From the NCBI RefSeq assembly GCF_002252635.1, contig NZ_NQKX01000003.1, positions 62,001 to 126,000 on the forward strand: DNA of 64,000 bases, in the 5' to 3' direction. The DNA is from Synechococcus sp. MW101C3 (GTDB lineage Bacteria > Cyanobacteriota > Cyanobacteriia > PCC-6307 > Cyanobiaceae). A program made the translations under genes and the position numbers. Shown here one piece after another: positions 62,716-64,000 of this stretch. Under the pieces are notes generated by a model, which saw only the letters and a program-made list of their open reading frames with translations, searched no databases and was not told the DNA's origin. The stretch's first letter is position 1, and each line of letters opens with the position of its first letter.

Positions 62716-63834
62716 TTGGAGCCGTCTCTGCTCGCTGTGATTCCCGTAGCACCCCTGACCGTGCCGCTCCAGCCTCCCGCGGAGCCAGCCTGGGTGCTGC
62801 CCTGCCCGGGAGAGGTGAGCTGGCAGCTGCTGGCCGAGGTGAAGCTGCCCCGGGAGGGCACCGACGGCCAACCGCTCGGTGGCTTCTCAGCCACTGCCAT
62901 GGACCCGGAGGGCCGCAGCCTGTGGCTGCTCAGCGACGCCCCCGCACCCTTCCTGGTGCCGCTGCATGGCATCGCGCGTCTCGGGGAGAACGGGGGCATC
63001 CCGCCGGTGGTCGGCCGGCGGCTGAGGCTCACCGATGCCAACGGCCAGCCATTTGCCCACCCCCTCGACGGTGAAGGGCTGGTGATCAAGGGCGGATCGT
63101 TCTGGATCGTGAGCGAGGGGCGCCGCACGCTGGAGCAGCCGCCGCGGTTGCTGCGCTTTCAGCGGGCCACGGGGCGCCTGCAGGAGGCGTTTGACCTGCC
63201 GGCGGACTGGCAGGCGGCGCCGGGGCGGGGCCTGGGCTCGAACCAAGGGCCGGAAGCGCTGACCTTGCTGCCGGTGTCGCCAGCGGCGCCGGGCGGTTCA
63301 GGCCGGCCCCCTTCTCTACTGCTGGCGGCCGAGCGGCCCCTGCTGCAGGACCCGGAGGGATCGCTGCGCCTGCTGCATTTCGGCCCGCTGGCCAGGAGCC
63401 TGGCCGGCAACGCCTCCCCAACCACCCCTCAGACCGCAGCCCCGCAACCTGCCTTTCTGCCGGCTGGGCGTCTGGAGGTGGCGCTGGAGGGTCCCCAGTG
63501 GGGCCTCACCGAGCTGCTGGCCCCGCCGAGCTCCGGGCTGCTGCTGGGGCTGGTGCGGGGCTATGCCGCGCCGAACCGCTGGTGGGCGCGGCTGGTGGCC
63601 TTCCCCCTGCCGGCAAGTCGGCCCGCAGGTGAGCACGCCCCACCACTCGCACCGGTGCGGCAGTGGGATCTGCTGGCGGCCGGGCTCAGCCCCGACAACT
63701 GGGAGGCCCTCGCCGTGGGCCCGGCCCTGGCCGATGGACGCCCCACGCTGCTGCTGGCCAGCGACGACAACTTCAATGTGATGCAGGCGAACCGGATCGC
63801 CCGGATCGCCCCCCGCTGTCCGGCGCGTCCCTGA
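62716..63834 (+). CDS. Esterase-like (phytase-type propeller) family protein
   Basis: This 372-residue protein shows the phytase-like/esterase-like activity family pattern. Examples are GGFSATAMDPEGRSLWLLSD near residue 55, DGEGLVIKGGSFWIVSEG near residue 114 and NQGPEALTLLPV near residue 175. A C-terminal DNWEALAVGPALADGRPTLLLASDDNFN follows. These blocks form blades of a six-bladed propeller. Start options are TTG 62716 and GTG 62737; no clear signal peptide is seen. The substrate is unknown. Confidence 0.85.
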   Translation: MEPSLLAVIPVAPLTVPLQPPAEPAWVLPCPGEVSWQLLAEVKLPREGTDGQPLGGFSATAMDPEGRSLWLLSDAPAPFLVPLHGIARLGENGGIPPVVGRRLRLTDANGQPFAHPLDGEGLVIKGGSFWIVSEGRRTLEQPPRLLRFQRATGRLQEAFDLPADWQAAPGRGLGSNQGPEALTLLPVSPAAPGGSGRPPSLLLAAERPLLQDPEGSLRLLHFGPLARSLAGNASPTTPQTAAPQPAFLPAGRLEVALEGPQWGLTELLAPPSSGLLLGLVRGYAAPNRWWARLVAFPLPASRPAGEHAPPLAPVRQWDLLAAGLSPDNWEALAVGPALADGRPTLLLASDDNFNVMQANRIARIAPRCPARP

Positions 63835-63874
63835 TCCAGGACCCCCAGCGTGAGCCCAGCTCTGGACTGGCGTT

Positions 63875-64000
63875 TCAGCCCCGGTCTTGACCGGAACCGA
63901 GCCGTTCGAGGCTGGGCATCAGCGCCACCGCCGCCACCAGGCCCAGAGCCACGATCAGCAGCGCCGGCACCAGCGCGGACGACACCCGTTCATCACCGGC
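63875..64000 (-). CDS. C-terminal end of a membrane protein (partial)
   Basis: The last 41 codons of a minus-strand gene that continues beyond the window. The visible sequence is one hydrophobic helix (LVPALLIVALGLVAAVALMP) and a short polar tail ending GQDRG. It could be the end of a transporter or an NDH-type subunit. Too little is visible to decide. Confidence 0.6.
   Translation of the reverse strand, partial: AGDERVSSALVPALLIVALGLVAAVALMPSLERLGSGQDRG

Overview
The window looks like chromosome of a unicellular cyanobacterium of the high-GC Synechococcus/Cyanobium type. The evidence is an iron-stress locus with isiA (CP43-like chlorophyll protein) and isiB (flavodoxin), plus many exported or membrane proteins of cyanobacterial style. 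The flanks (about 1-9 kb and 44-64 kb) are visibly GC-rich and densely coded. The middle (about 10.1-43.4 kb) is clearly lower in GC, sparsely coded, and scattered with transposase remnants, so it reads as a genomic island.

Left flank (1-9 kb): the end of a P-type cation ATPase, a DedA-family membrane protein, a zinc-ribbon membrane protein, a CNNM/HlyC-type CBS protein, a PPP-family phosphatase, a lipoprotein and several decayed genes (cupin, M28 peptidase, VWA protein). About 9-10.9 kb holds no recognisable gene.

Island (about 10.9-43.2 kb): a lipid/polyketide-type biosynthetic cluster. The main enzyme is a PfaA/HglE-like megasynthase read on the minus strand (NPD-like, NPD, KS, AT, ACP). 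Its KR-DH half lies in the -1 frame immediately downstream. The join has a slippery heptamer GGGAAAG followed directly by the UAG stop, an 8-nt spacer, a 12-bp hairpin, and an AGAGG motif 10 nt upstream. The KR-DH frame has no ATG, GTG, TTG or CTG for its first about 90 codons, although those codons encode the beginning of the KR fold. I infer that the full synthase (about 2790 residues) is made by programmed -1 frameshifting. A second KS-AT protein with an adjacent phosphopantetheinyl transferase lies at 37-41 kb. Between them are an ACP-sulfotransferase didomain resembling the sulfotransferase of curacin/Ols-type olefin synthases, a beta-propeller-like protein translationally coupled to it, two more sulfotransferases, three alpha/beta hydrolases, a TPR protein, and a membrane-anchored HlyD-type adaptor fused to a site-2-protease-like region lacking HExxH. 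Together these suggest an undescribed pathway for a sulfated, or sulfation-activated, fatty-acyl/polyketide product that is exported.

Right flank (44-64 kb): a GDT1/Mn-exporter-like protein, then two genes (glutaredoxin-MauE fusion and DUF305 protein) behind near-identical MerR-type promoters, xthA, TPR and conserved hypothetical genes, a HEAGH peptidase, larC and a UPF0104-type membrane protein. Next comes an iron-homeostasis block: Fur-family and Crp-family regulators with an inverted pair of Fur-box-like sites, two ferritins, a FutC/FbpC-like ABC ATPase, a Cys-rich mini-protein, isiA, isiB and two paralogous small proteins. The window ends in an esterase-like phytase-family protein and the C-terminus of a membrane protein on the minus strand.
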